64,000 nt of DNA from Streptomyces griseiscabiei (GTDB taxonomy: Bacteria > Actinomycetota > Actinomycetes > Streptomycetales > Streptomycetaceae), in the NCBI RefSeq assembly GCF_020010925.1, contig NZ_JAGJBZ010000001.1, forward strand, positions 2,232,001 to 2,296,000, written 5' to 3'. Shown here piece after piece: positions 43,466 through 52,510 of the stretch. A model generated the notes under the pieces. It did not search any database, was not told the DNA's origin, and saw nothing but the letters and a program-made list of their open reading frames with translations. How positions within the stretch are numbered: the first letter of the stretch is position 1; every line of letters starts with the position of its first letter. The position numbers were made by a program, and so were the translations under genes.

Positions 43466-44389
43466 TCAGCCGGTGCTGTCAGCGGGCACTGGGGGCGTCC
43501 GGGCGACGGGGTGGAAGTTGACGCGTTCGCGCTCCACAGGGAAACCGGCCTTGGCGAAGTTCGCGGCCATGGGGAAGTTGCCCCGGTCCGTGGCTCCGGT
43601 GACGGCCTCCGCGCCCTGTTCCACCAGGAAGTGGGTGCACTCGGCGAGGAGGTCGTAGGCGTAACCGTGGCCGCGGTGTTCCGGCAGGACGCCGATGAAA
43701 CCGATGGTCGGTCCGGAGGGGTTGTGCGCCGGGATGTGGATGCCGGCCAGTTCACCTTCCGGGGTGCGGGCCAGCTGCCACCATTCCCGCGGGGACGGGC
43801 ACCAGTGGAAGAATTCCAGTTCTTCCCGCGCGGCCTGGTCGAGGCCGCCCTCCTCGATGGCCTTCAGCGCATGGGCGTCCAGCGTGGCCGCGTGGATGCG
43901 GCGCAGCGCGTCGAAGAAGACCGCGTCGTCGGGCTCGGGACCGAAGACGAGACGCCCGGGCCGCTCGGGCAGCCCGCGCTCCGGGGTCCAGCGGTACAGG
44001 AAGCGTTCCACCAGGAGCTCATAGCCGGCGGCCCGGGCGGCGGCGAAGCGCGTCTCGGCGGCCGCGGCCAGAGCGGGGTGCTCACGCCAGTCACCGGGCA
44101 GGTTGAGCTCGAGTTCCACCTGCCACGGGGCGGAGCGCAGAAGTTCGGCCCCCGCCTCGACCTCGCCCTCGGCGACGTCGAACCAGTTGAGGTTGACGGG
44201 CTCCTCATCATCGGAACCACCCCACCAGGCGCCACGGGCGACAACAGCGCCGTCCCGCAGGGCCACCCGCTTCCAGTGAGGACGATGTGTGGTCCGCTCG
44301 TGCGCGGCACGGGCGTTCAGCGGGTCGGGGTGTGCGTCGAACAGATGCGCGTCACTCTCGTCGAGCGCGCGAATGACCGTATCGGTCAT
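43466..44389 (-). CDS. GNAT acetyltransferase (two GNAT-like halves)
   Basis: The product has 307 aa. The C-terminal half is a clear GNAT: IGFIGVLPEHRGHGYAYDLL is the acetyl-CoA loop, then TDRGNFPMAANFAKAGF the closing motif. The N-terminal half (residues 1-150) has GNAT-like strands but no clear cofactor loop. The ATG at 44389 has a strong CGGAGGAATCC ribosome site. Substrate unknown. Confidence 0.88.
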   Translation of the reverse strand: MTDTVIRALDESDAHLFDAHPDPLNARAAHERTTHRPHWKRVALRDGAVVARGAWWGGSDDEEPVNLNWFDVAEGEVEAGAELLRSAPWQVELELNLPGDWREHPALAAAAETRFAAARAAGYELLVERFLYRWTPERGLPERPGRLVFGPEPDDAVFFDALRRIHAATLDAHALKAIEEGGLDQAAREELEFFHWCPSPREWWQLARTPEGELAGIHIPAHNPSGPTIGFIGVLPEHRGHGYAYDLLAECTHFLVEQGAEAVTGATDRGNFPMAANFAKAGFPVERERVNFHPVARTPPVPADSTG

Positions 44390-44827
44390 GGATTCCTCCG
44401 GGATACGTACGGCAGAAGCGCTCCCGGTCGGATCAGAGGTGCCACACCGGGGTAGCGGGGAGGGAGCGCTGAATGGTCGAGAACTGCACGGCACTCGACT
44501 CCTTCCGTCCGTCTCACACGGCGTGGTCCGGGTCCAGACGCTACTTGACCACCGACGCCTCCGTCCACGGAAATTGCGCACCATACTGACGAGGCTCCCG
44601 CCCCCGCCGATTCACGTGGTTGCGGGCGGCGGGGCCGAAACGCGCAAGTACCTTCCTGACCTGGGACGATGAGCCTTGCTTCGCAGGTTGCCCAAGGGGA
44701 GGCGGCGGTGCGGGGCGAGCAACAGGTTGCTTGCCGATCCGTGCATGCCCGCGTCCGTCTCGTGTAGGCCGTCGATGAGGTGTGAGCCCGACTCCGTCAG
44801 GTCGATGAGCCAGGACTTGCAACTCCC
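44390..44827. other. Gene-poor accessory stretch
   Basis: In these 438 nt I find no gene I can support. Weak open frames exist on both strands, but they lack ribosome sites and codon bias. The stretch precedes a decayed transposase, so it may hold unrecognised remnants of mobile DNA. Confidence 0.5.
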
Positions 44828-45263
44828 GTGGCCCGCGTTCGCGGACGGGGCTCGGGCCGGGTATCGATGGTGGGCATGACCTGCTACAAGCCTGGCGAGC
44901 GGTCCCGGCTCGTCTACTCCGTCCGCGAGCACACCGGACGCAAGGACCAGCCCACGGGCTTCGGTTGGCGCGACTCCCGCGACCTGCTGATCCGCGCCCG
45001 CAACCAGCTCGGCGGCCCGATCGTCCTTGTCCGGGACAACGTCCGCTTGCACCTGACCAAGCCCCTGCGGGAGTTCATCGAAACCAACGCGGACTGGCTC
45101 ACGGTCGTCCTGGTCTCTGGTCAAGCGCGACATCGGCAACCTCGCCGCCGCTGACCTCAGCCAGATCACCCGCGCCGTGAAGCGCAAACTCAGGATGCTT
45201 CAGTACCGACCGGAGGTCTTCGACGGCTGCCTCGCAGACACCACCCTCGTCCTGGGCACGTGA
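44828..45263 (+). pseudogene. Remnant of an IS630-type transposase
   Basis: The frame from 44828 gives RVRGRGSGRVSMVGM, then GFGWRDSRDLLIRARNQLGG and VLVRDNVRLHLTKPLREFIE, which I recognise as the C-terminal half of an IS630-family DDE transposase. At about 45110 the reading frame changes: WSLVKRDIGNLAAADLSQIT and the closing residues follow in another frame, ending at 45263. The expected intervening segment, with the PxLNPxE motif that holds the last catalytic Glu, is missing. The 5' part is also absent. The element is dead. Confidence 0.8.
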
Positions 45264-45334
45264 GCTGGCAGACCGAACGGTGCTGGGCCGGGCACGGTCA
45301 TCATCCAAAGCCACAGGTCAGATACGGTGACGGG

Positions 45335-45697
45335 ATGACCGAGAGCCTGCCTGCCGACGTCGCCGACGTGCTTGCGCTGGTTCTGAACGCGCAGGATCCG
45401 ATTCATGTCGCGCTCCGAAGGCAGGTTCCGTACCTCAGCGTGCGGGCGCGCTGCACATGCGGGTGCGGTACTGCCTACTTCGCACTCGACACCAGCGAGG
45501 TGGAGCCCGCGCCCGTCGGCCCCGGCACCCTCGTGGCGGCCGAAGCGCAGCTGGTCACCGAGACCGGCGAGTGCCCCGGTGAGGTCCTGGTCTTCACGCA
45601 GGGCGGCTACCTGTCGTGGCTGGAAGTCTGCTCATGGAGCGACGACACCAAGGTGACACTGTCTGCCTCACGTCACTGGCTGCAGCCTCCCTCTTGA
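45335..45697 (+). CDS. Small conserved-looking hypothetical protein
   Basis: This 120-aa protein has a Cys-rich knot (RARCTCGCGTAYF, residues 38-50) that could bind a metal, followed by a helical and strand-rich remainder. No family is recognised. It is flanked by two transposase remnants and may be a passenger gene brought in with them. There is no strong Shine-Dalgarno; the ATG at 45335 was chosen by the composition of the product. Confidence 0.6.
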   Translation: MTESLPADVADVLALVLNAQDPIHVALRRQVPYLSVRARCTCGCGTAYFALDTSEVEPAPVGPGTLVAAEAQLVTETGECPGEVLVFTQGGYLSWLEVCSWSDDTKVTLSASRHWLQPPS

Positions 45698-45722
45698 TCC
45701 CGACCGACATCACGAGTTCAAG

Positions 45723-46316
45723 TTGAGTAGTGCCCAACAGCGTTTCGTGGGCGTGCCTGTTGGACAGATCCGGCAATGGGTACGGCCACCGGTGACCAGC
45801 GGTGTGTGGAGACAGACGACGATGCCGCAGTGCTGGTCGTCGAAACGCGGCACCGACTACGTCCTCACGATGGCCGGCTCGGCCGAACTACCCACCGGAG
45901 CAGGTACGTTCCGCTCCGATGCCCTCGTGCACAAGGTGCCCAAGCGCGCCTGGCAGAAACTCTCGGCCGGGCCCGGCGCGAAAGGAACAGGGGTTCTACG
46001 ACTGGGCCGTCATCAACCTCGCCGAAGTGGCACCGGGCTGCCAGCGGCTACTGATCCGACGCAACCGCACCACTGGCCAACTCGTCTGCTACCGCTACCA
46101 CTCCACCGCACCGGCACCCCTGGCCACCCTGGTCAAAGTCGGGGACGAGCACCAAGTCCGCCGCCGCTCCTCCTGGCCCGCCGGGTCATCACCCTCGCGA
46201 TGCCGGCCCATGCCTACCTCGCCGTCGTCCGCGCCGACGAACACGAACACCGCCCCACACCCGACGACATGAGCACGCTGGCCTGCAACGAGATCCTGCG
46301 CCTCGGAACACGCACG
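45723..46316 (+). pseudogene. Remnant of an IS701-type transposase
   Basis: Read in two alternating frames, the stretch contains GFYDWAVINL, LLIRRNRTTGQLVCYRYHS and LATLVKVG, then DEHQVRRRSSW and LAMPAHAYLAVVRADEHEH, which I recognise from an IS701-family transposase C-terminus. Frameshifts lie near 45985 and 46180. The stretch between LVKVG and DEHQVRR, which in intact relatives holds the RWRVEE motif with the last catalytic Glu, is deleted. Boundaries are approximate. The element is inactive. Confidence 0.7.
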
Positions 46317-46317
46317 T

Positions 46318-46929
46318 TCAGGAGTCCGCGAGAACCTTCTGAATCAGCCCGTCCACGTCTTCGAGGATCCGCTGGAAATCCTTACCCTGGATCTTCGGCG
46401 CATCCCCGTCCAGATGAGACATGGATATCAGGCTCAGAACCGATCCGTATCGCGCCCAGAAGTACCACTCAATACATCCGGCCTCCTGATTCCCGTCCAA
46501 ACAGATGAGGCTGGAATCATCGGCGTGCAGACCCTCAGGGGAATCGAGATGCACCGGTTTCCATGGCCAGGTCTTTCCGTGTTTATCCTCGGGCGAGTTG
46601 TCCTCGAATGCGTATTTTGCACGTCCCGCTCCCCCGTACCACCCGATGAAGTGATACAGAGTGCACCCCGAAGGCGTCTTCCCCAGACGCGAGTTCCACC
46701 ACTCCGTCCCGTGCAACACCCGCGAGCCCTCGCCGGAGCCCAGCGCGTCGGCCTCGACCACGTACGCGCCACCGCAGTCACCATTGGACATCGCTCCAAC
46801 GGCCAGAACCATCGGCTCCAGCCGTAAATCGGGAGCGGGGATGGGCCCCACGTCGGCACACCCGACGAGAATGGAGAGCGACGAGAGCGCCAGCAAGGCG
46901 GCCAGCGCGCGACCGGGAATCTTCTTCAC
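46318..46929 (-). CDS. Hypothetical lipoprotein
   Basis: This 203-aa protein has a lipoprotein signal peptide: a Lys/Arg-rich n-region, a hydrophobic core, and lipobox ILVGC with Cys at residue ~24. The mature part is Asp/Trp/Gly-rich with Cys pairs (GDCGGAYVVEADALG; SGCTLYHFIGWYGG) suited to disulphides outside the cell. The start is a GTG; a TTG seven codons upstream (46950) is possible. Base composition is less G/C-rich than the neighbours, and the gene abuts the transposase scar, which suggests recent gain. No family is recognised. Confidence 0.72.
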   Translation of the reverse strand: MKKIPGRALAALLALSSLSILVGCADVGPIPAPDLRLEPMVLAVGAMSNGDCGGAYVVEADALGSGEGSRVLHGTEWWNSRLGKTPSGCTLYHFIGWYGGAGRAKYAFEDNSPEDKHGKTWPWKPVHLDSPEGLHADDSSLICLDGNQEAGCIEWYFWARYGSVLSLISMSHLDGDAPKIQGKDFQRILEDVDGLIQKVLADS

Positions 46930-46940
46930 GGAACTATTTC

Positions 46941-47132
46941 TTAGTCCCAATCCTCATCACCCCGCACTCCTTGACACTTTGGCACAGTATCCACGATCGC
47001 TCCATGGAGGTCCGTCTCGACCATGTCGCTCCCGAAGAGCCCATAGAGGTCGATTCCCACATCAATCGAAATGCTGCCCGCGCCAGACCACGAGGCTTCT
47101 CCGCACTTCTCCGTTTCGAACGCGCAAGGCAT
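46941..47132 (-). CDS. Short orphan frame, possibly a truncated gene
   Basis: The frame encodes 63 aa with a Cys-containing, acidic end (GAGSISIDVGIDLYGLFGSD; VPKCQGVRGDEDWD). It lies 11 nt upstream of the lipoprotein start and shares its lower G/C content. The reading frame upstream is closed by a stop within the YjbQ gene end, so this may be the C-terminal remainder of a longer protein. No family recognised; low confidence that it is expressed. Confidence 0.4.
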   Translation of the reverse strand: MPCAFETEKCGEASWSGAGSISIDVGIDLYGLFGSDMVETDLHGAIVDTVPKCQGVRGDEDWD

Positions 47133-47166
47133 GGAGATTCGGCAGCCCCGCCCAGGGCATTTCTTC

Positions 47167-47589
47167 TCAGCCCAGGAAGCTCAGCCGCACCTGACGGTCG
47201 GGGTTGTCCTTGTTCGTGTCCACCAGGCACACCGACTGCCAGGTCCCCAGCTCCAGTCGGCCGGCGACGACCGGGAGGGTGGCGTGGGGTGGGACGAAAG
47301 CGGGGAGGACGTGGTCGCGGCCGTGGCCGGGGCTGCCGTGGCGGTGGTGCCAGCGGTCGTCGGCGGGGAGGAGGGTGTGGAGGGCGGCGAGGAGGTCGTC
47401 GTCGCTGCCGGCACCCGTTTCGATGACCGCGATGCCGGCCGTGGCGTGCGGGACGAAGACGTTGAGGAGACCGTCCCGGCCGGCCGCCGCCTCGCGGAGA
47501 AAGCTCTCGCAGTCACGGGTGAGGTCGACGACCCGCTCACGGGAGCCGGAGGCGATGTTCAGGACTCGGGTGGTGAAGGCATCGGACAT
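47167..47589 (-). CDS. YjbQ-family protein
   Basis: This 140-aa protein is a full-length YjbQ (UPF0047) domain: LLNVFVPHATAGIAVIETG, then WHHRHGSPGHGRDHVLPAF with clustered His residues, and LELGTWQSVCLVDTNKDN at the end. The family has thiamine-phosphate-synthase-like activity in vitro and an unclear role in vivo. The ATG at 47589 has a GAGGATGAGGG ribosome site. Confidence 0.92.
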   Translation of the reverse strand: MSDAFTTRVLNIASGSRERVVDLTRDCESFLREAAAGRDGLLNVFVPHATAGIAVIETGAGSDDDLLAALHTLLPADDRWHHRHGSPGHGRDHVLPAFVPPHATLPVVAGRLELGTWQSVCLVDTNKDNPDRQVRLSFLG

Positions 47590-47792
47590 ACCCTCATCCT
47601 CGCGCACTCCGCACCCCGCGCGGCTCACCAAGGGCTACGCCGCGAGCACCGGCCGTGGACAGCGGCGAAGTCGGCGTCGGCAACACCCCACCGGTCTTCG
47701 CCTTCCTGACAGGACGGCCCGGTGCGGGCGGGCGGGCGGGCGGATAGGCGGACGTCGGGAAGATCCGCGCCCCCTCCACCGTTGGTGGAAGC

Positions 47793-48887
47793 GTGAACAA
47801 CACGCGTGAGGTCGAGGTACGTCAGGTCGACGTGGTCGTCATAGGCGCCGGTCAGGCGGGCCTTGCCGGTGCCTACCACCTGCGCCGCAGCGGTTTCGAG
47901 CCGGAGCGCGACTTCGTGGTGCTGGACCACTCCCCGGGCCCGGGCGGCGCCTGGCAGTTCCGCTGGCCTTCGCTGACGTACGGCAAGGTGCACGGGATGC
48001 ATGCGCTGCCGGGCATGGAGCTGACGGGGGCCGATCCGCAGCGGCCGTCCTCCGAGGTCGTCAGGGAGTACTTCGACGCGTACGAGCGCGCTTTCGACCT
48101 GCGGGTGCGACGCCCGGTGGATGTGCGCGCCGTGCGTGCGGGCGAGGGCGGGCGGCTGCTGGTGGAGACCTCGGACGGTACGTGGTCGACGCGCGCGCTG
48201 ATCAACGCGACGGGTACCTGGGACCGGCCGTTCTGGCCGCGTTATCCCGGCCAGGAGACGTTCCGGGGGCGGCAGTTGCACACCGCCCAGTACCCCGGGC
48301 CCGAGGAGTTCGCGGGGCTGCGGGTGGTCGTGGTGGGCGGGGGCGCGTCCGGGACGCAGCATCTGCTGGAGATCGCGCCGTACGCCGCCGCGACGACATG
48401 GGTGACGCGGCGGCCGCCCGTGTTCCGTGAGGGGCCCTTCGACGAGGGCGCCGGACGGGCGGCCGTGGCCATGGTGGAGGAGCGGGTGCGGCAGGGGCTG
48501 CCGCCGAGAAGTGTGGTGTCGGTGACCGGGCTGCCGCTCAACGACGCGATCCGGCGGGGTCTCGCGGATGGTGTTCTGGACCGGCTGCCGATGTTCGACC
48601 GGATCACGCCCGGCGGTGTGGAGTGGGACGACGGCCGCCGCGTGGACGCCGATGTCATCCTCTGGGCGACCGGCTTCCGGGCCGCCGTCGACCATCTCGC
48701 CCCGCTGCGGCTGCGGGAGCCCGGTGGCGGCATCCGGATCGACGGCACCCGCGCGGTCGCCGACCCGCGGATCCACCTGATCGGCTACGGCCCCTCGGCG
48801 AGCACCATCGGCGCCAACCGCGCCGGTCGCGCGGCGGTACGGGACATCCGGCGGCTGCTGGCGAGCGAGCCTGCCGCTGCCGCCTGA
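47793..48887 (+). CDS. Flavin-dependent monooxygenase
   Basis: This 364-aa protein has an N-terminal FAD-binding Rossmann motif (VVVIGAGQAGLAGAYHL, residues ~13-29), a central NADP-binding motif (VVVVGGGASGTQHLLEIAP, residues ~170) and the ATGFR motif near residue 292 typical of flavin-containing/Baeyer-Villiger-like monooxygenases. It would oxygenate small organic substrates with NADPH. It starts at GTG 47793 with GGTGGAAGC upstream. It stands alone and converges on the MltG-like gene. Confidence 0.9.
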   Translation: MNNTREVEVRQVDVVVIGAGQAGLAGAYHLRRSGFEPERDFVVLDHSPGPGGAWQFRWPSLTYGKVHGMHALPGMELTGADPQRPSSEVVREYFDAYERAFDLRVRRPVDVRAVRAGEGGRLLVETSDGTWSTRALINATGTWDRPFWPRYPGQETFRGRQLHTAQYPGPEEFAGLRVVVVGGGASGTQHLLEIAPYAAATTWVTRRPPVFREGPFDEGAGRAAVAMVEERVRQGLPPRSVVSVTGLPLNDAIRRGLADGVLDRLPMFDRITPGGVEWDDGRRVDADVILWATGFRAAVDHLAPLRLREPGGGIRIDGTRAVADPRIHLIGYGPSASTIGANRAGRAAVRDIRRLLASEPAAAA

Positions 48888-48909
48888 CGTCCCGGGTCGA
48901 CCGGCCCGG

Positions 48910-48933
48910 CCCGGCCCGCCCCGAGGGGCCGGG
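48910..48933. terminator. Candidate bidirectional terminator
   Basis: The arms CCCGGCCC and GGGCCGGG are complementary over 8 bp with an 8-nt loop. The hairpin lies between the converging monooxygenase and MltG-like genes. There is no U-tract, which is usual in this genus. Confidence 0.4.
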
Positions 48934-48950
48934 TGCGGTCGGCCGTCGCC

Positions 48951-49817
48951 TCAACCGGCCGTGGAGGGGGGCGCCGCACTCGCCGACGCCTTCTTCCGGT
49001 TCTCGTTGAACTCGGCGACATTGCTCAGGTGTTCCTGGTAGTTCGCCGTGAAGCGGGTGTCGCCCGGCTTGACGGTGACGAAGTACAGCCAGTCGCCCTC
49101 CGCCGGATTGACGGCGAACCGCATAGCCGCCGACCCCGGGTTGGCGATCGGCGTGGGCGGCAGGCCCATGCGCCGGTACGAGTTGTAGGGGCTGTCGAGC
49201 TTCGTGTCGTCGACGGTGGTGTCCAGCGTCGAGCGGTTCAGCGCGTAGTTGATGGTGGAGTCCATCTGCAGCGGCATCCCGCGCTCCAGACGGTTGAAGA
49301 TGACCCGGGACACCTTGCCCATGTCCGCCTCGGTGGCCGCCTCGGCCTGGATGATGCTGGCGATGGTGACCGCCTGATAGACGTTCATCGCGTTGCGCTG
49401 GGCCCCGGCCGTGACCTGACCGCCGTTGAACTTCTTGTTCGCGGTCTCCACCATGAACGCCAGCAGAGACTCGGGGGTCGATTTCTCCCGCAGCGGATAC
49501 GTCGCCGGGAAGAGATAGCCCTCGGGGTTGCCCTCGGCGTCGTCCGGCAGCATCAGCTCGGCCTTGGCCAGGGACTTCTTGGTGGATCCGGCGGGCAGGG
49601 CGAGGGCCTTGTCGACGGCTTCGTAGACCTGGCGGGCGCGCCAGCCCTCCGGGATCACCAGGGACGTCGGGTGCTCGGCCGCGCCGCCACCGCCCTCCAC
49701 GCTCAGCAGCGGCACCGCCACGGCGGTGGCCGCCACGACGGCCCCGGCCGCGATGAGGGCGGCCCGGCCCCGACGCGTCAGTCGAATCGTGCTCCGTGGC
49801 GGAGTGTTCATCTGCAT
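48951..49817 (-). CDS. MltG-like endolytic murein transglycosylase
   Basis: This 288-aa protein has one N-terminal transmembrane segment (residues ~19-40) followed by a YceG/MltG domain: PEGWRARQV, PEGYLFPATYPL and IASIIQAEA with the catalytic Glu (E159), plus FNRLERGMPLQMDSTINYAL. MltG cuts nascent peptidoglycan strands and ends glycan-chain growth. A tandem ATG three codons in is an alternative start. The gene is shorter than many mltG genes and is not next to ruvX/aroE, so it may be a second paralogue. Confidence 0.88.
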   Translation of the reverse strand: MQMNTPPRSTIRLTRRGRAALIAAGAVVAATAVAVPLLSVEGGGGAAEHPTSLVIPEGWRARQVYEAVDKALALPAGSTKKSLAKAELMLPDDAEGNPEGYLFPATYPLREKSTPESLLAFMVETANKKFNGGQVTAGAQRNAMNVYQAVTIASIIQAEAATEADMGKVSRVIFNRLERGMPLQMDSTINYALNRSTLDTTVDDTKLDSPYNSYRRMGLPPTPIANPGSAAMRFAVNPAEGDWLYFVTVKPGDTRFTANYQEHLSNVAEFNENRKKASASAAPPSTAG

Positions 49818-49860
49818 GCGGGCACGGTAACCCGCATATCACCTCAAACCCGGCATATCT

Positions 49861-51774
49861 TCATCTTGTCGGTTCCAGTTTCGGCTCCGATGCCGGCGCC
49901 TTCACCACCTCGCGGTCCGGCTTCAGCCGGGCGTCCCGTCGCACCAGTGCCGCGTAGCGGCCGCCGCTCTCCAGCAGTTCCTCGTGCGTACCGCGTTCCA
50001 CGGCACGGCCGGAGTCGAGGACGACGATCTGGTCGGCCTCCCGGACGGTGGAGAGCCGGTGGGCGATGGTGACGGTGGTGCGGTTGGCGGAGAGCGCGTC
50101 GATGGCCCGCTGCACCGCGTGCTCGGTGCGGGTGTCGAGGGCGCTGGTCGCCTCGTCGAGGATGAGGACCGGCGGGTCGCGCAGGATGGTGCGGGCGATG
50201 GCGAGCCGCTGCTTCTCCCCGCCGGAGAAGCGGTGGCCGCGTTCGCCGACGACCGTGTCGTAGCCGTCCGGCAGCGCCGCGATGTGGTCGTGGATCTGGG
50301 CCGCCCGTGCCGCCTCGTGCAGTTCCTCGTCGGTGGCGTCCGGCTTGGCGAAGCGCAGGTTGTCGGCGACCGAGGCGTGGAAGAGGTACGTCTCCTGGGA
50401 GACGACGCCGATGCCCCGGGCCAGGGTGTCGAAGTCCAGGTCGCGCACGTCGACGCCGTCGAGGGTGACCCGGCCGCCCGTGACGTCGTACAGCCTCGGC
50501 ACCAGGCTGCCGAGCGTGGACTTGCCCGCGCCGGTCGGACCGACGACGGCGAGGCTGCCGCCGGCCGGGACGGTGAGGTCGATGCCGGTGAGGATCGGGC
50601 TCGCCTTCGCGTCGGTGTCGGAGGTGCCCTGGCCGTCGGGGGTGCCCTGGCCGTCGGGGGTGCCCGGATCGCCGTCGTAGCGGAACTCGACGTTCTCGAA
50701 GCGGACTTCACCCTTGATCCGGTCGAGGTGGACCGGGTGCTCGGGCTCGGTGATGTCGATCGGCAGGTCGAGGTACTCGAAGATGCGCTGGAACAGGGCG
50801 AGCGAGGCCTGGATCTGCACGCCGGTGGAGAGCAGGCTCACGGTCGGCCGGAACAGGTTCTGCTGGAGCGAGACGAAGGCGACCAGTGTCCCGACGGAGA
50901 CGGACGGGCCGCCGAGCTGGAGCGCGACGCCTGCGGTCCAGTAGATGACGGCGGGCATCGCGGCCATGACGACGGTGATGATGGCCATCCGCCAGCGCCC
51001 GGCCATGTTGGACCGGACCTCCAGGTCGACGAGTCCCTCGGACTCCTCGGCGAAGGACTTGGTGAGGGAGTCTGCGCGGCCCATCGTCCGGCCGAGCAGG
51101 ATGCCGCTGACGGAGAGCGACTCGGTGACCGTCGCGGCCATGGCCGCCATCTGGTTCTGGCGCTGGGTGGTGATCTTCTTGCGCTCGTCGCCGACCCGGC
51201 GGCTTATCCACACGAACAACGGCAGCAGAAGCAGGGTGACCACGGTGAGCCGCCAGTCGAGGGCGACCATGGCGACGACGGTGGCGACCACACTGGTGGT
51301 GTTGGAGACCAGCGAGGTGGCCGTCGAGGTGACGGTCGCCTGCATGCCGCCGATGTCGTTGGCGATGCGGGACTGGACCTCGCCGGTGCGGGTCCGGGTG
51401 AAGAAGGCGAGCGACATGCGCTGCAGCCGGCCGTAGACGGCGGTGCGCAGGTCGTGCATGACGCGCTGGCCGACGGTCGTGGAGATCAGGGTCTGCAGAA
51501 CGCCGAAGATGCTGGTGAGCACCGCGCTCACGATCATGCCGAGGGCCAGCAGGCTCAGCAGGCCGGTGCGGCCCTCGGGGATCGCGGTGTCGAGGATCTC
51601 CTTGAGGAGGAAGGGGGTGGCGACCGACGCGAGCGACGCGGCGCCGACGAGCAGGCCGACGATCGCGAGCCGGCCCCGATAGGGACGGAAGAGTCTGAGG
51701 ATGCGGCGGACCTGGCGGGGCTGTTCCTGCGAGACGCCGGACGGCCCCCGGGTGGGTTCGTTGTCGGGACGCAT
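49861..51774 (-). CDS. ABC exporter (membrane and ATPase domains fused)
   Basis: The product has 637 aa. Six transmembrane helices lie in residues ~30-320, then an ATP-binding domain with Walker A VVGPTGAGKST, signature FSGGEKQRLAIA and Walker B VLILDEATSALD, so it probably works as a homodimer. A short Gly/Thr/Pro/Asp repeat linker (GTPDGQGTPDGQGT) interrupts the start of the ATPase domain. It is divergent from a MarR gene with a candidate operator between them, the usual layout of an inducible efflux pump. Confidence 0.93.
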   Translation of the reverse strand: MRPDNEPTRGPSGVSQEQPRQVRRILRLFRPYRGRLAIVGLLVGAASLASVATPFLLKEILDTAIPEGRTGLLSLLALGMIVSAVLTSIFGVLQTLISTTVGQRVMHDLRTAVYGRLQRMSLAFFTRTRTGEVQSRIANDIGGMQATVTSTATSLVSNTTSVVATVVAMVALDWRLTVVTLLLLPLFVWISRRVGDERKKITTQRQNQMAAMAATVTESLSVSGILLGRTMGRADSLTKSFAEESEGLVDLEVRSNMAGRWRMAIITVVMAAMPAVIYWTAGVALQLGGPSVSVGTLVAFVSLQQNLFRPTVSLLSTGVQIQASLALFQRIFEYLDLPIDITEPEHPVHLDRIKGEVRFENVEFRYDGDPGTPDGQGTPDGQGTSDTDAKASPILTGIDLTVPAGGSLAVVGPTGAGKSTLGSLVPRLYDVTGGRVTLDGVDVRDLDFDTLARGIGVVSQETYLFHASVADNLRFAKPDATDEELHEAARAAQIHDHIAALPDGYDTVVGERGHRFSGGEKQRLAIARTILRDPPVLILDEATSALDTRTEHAVQRAIDALSANRTTVTIAHRLSTVREADQIVVLDSGRAVERGTHEELLESGGRYAALVRRDARLKPDREVVKAPASEPKLEPTR

Positions 51775-51860
51775 GGGCTCCTACGGGAGGTGAGACGGAT
51801 GGGACGGCGCGCCCCGGGCCACGTCCTGGGCGGACTCGACGAGGCTTACGGAGCCTAGCT

Positions 51861-51883
51861 CATTGTTACCTATACTCACAATG
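51861..51883. promoter_or_regulatory. Inverted repeat in the MarR/exporter intergenic region
   Basis: CATTGT (51861-51866) and ACAATG (51878-51883) form a 6-bp inverted repeat with an 11-nt A/T-rich centre, lying between the divergent MarR and exporter starts. It is a good candidate MarR operator controlling both genes. Confidence 0.6.
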
Positions 51884-51909
51884 AACATGGTCCTGATATT
51901 GTTCCCGGT

Positions 51910-52365
51910 ATGACCACCCCCGACGCCGACGGACCGCTCGCCGAGCAGTTGCTGCGCCTCACCCGCCGTGTGCACCGCATCCAGAAGCGCCACCTCCAGC
52001 AGAGCGGGCTGCAGATCACTCCGGCGCAGTCACGGCTGCTGCGCGCGGTGGCGCACTACGACGCGCCACCGCGCATGGCCGATCTGGCGGAGCGGCTGGA
52101 GGTCGTGCCACGGGCCGTGACGACCCTGGTCGACGCGCTGGAGGAGAGCGGACGGGTGCGCCGGGTGCCCGACCCCACCAACCGGCGGGTGATCCGGATA
52201 GAGGTCACGGACGAGGGCCGCAAGGTCCTGCGCGCACTGCACCACGCTCGCCGGTCGGCGGCGGAGGAGATCCTGGCACCGCTGTCGGACGATCAGCGAG
52301 GGGTGCTCGGGGGGTTGCTGGACACGTTGATCGACGGGGCGCCGGTGGCGGGGCAGGGCTGCTGA
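51910..52365 (+). CDS. MarR-family transcriptional regulator
   Basis: This 151-aa protein is one MarR winged helix domain: ITPAQSRLLRAVAHYDAP, MADLAERLEVVPRAVTTLVD (recognition region), and the wing GRVRRVPDPTNRRVIRIEVTD (residues 84-104). The neighbouring divergent ABC exporter is its likely target. The ligand is unknown. Confidence 0.92.
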   Translation: MTTPDADGPLAEQLLRLTRRVHRIQKRHLQQSGLQITPAQSRLLRAVAHYDAPPRMADLAERLEVVPRAVTTLVDALEESGRVRRVPDPTNRRVIRIEVTDEGRKVLRALHHARRSAAEEILAPLSDDQRGVLGGLLDTLIDGAPVAGQGC

Positions 52366-52458
52366 GCAGCACCGCCGAGCGGTGGGGCGCACCGGTGGGC
52401 TGACGCCCGTAGGGCCATGGGCGCACGCCCGTAGGGCCCTGCCGACGGCCACACGAAA

Positions 52459-52490
52459 GGGGCCCTGCGCAGATCGCTGCGCGGGGCCCC
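52459..52490 (-). terminator. Intrinsic-type terminator of the symporter gene
   Basis: The arms GGGGCCCTGCGCAG and CTGCGCGGGGCCCC pair over 14 bp with one mismatch and a 4-nt loop. On the minus strand the hairpin is followed by TTTCG. It lies 20 nt beyond the stop codon of the dicarboxylate symporter and also near the end of the MarR transcript, so it may serve both directions. Confidence 0.8.
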
Positions 52491-52510
52491 TGCTCCTTCT
52501 CCCGGAGCGG

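Noticed and set aside
44612..45187. Minus-strand 191-codon frame across the transposase scar
   Set aside because: It shows no recognisable domain, and part of it is antisense to the IS630 remnant.
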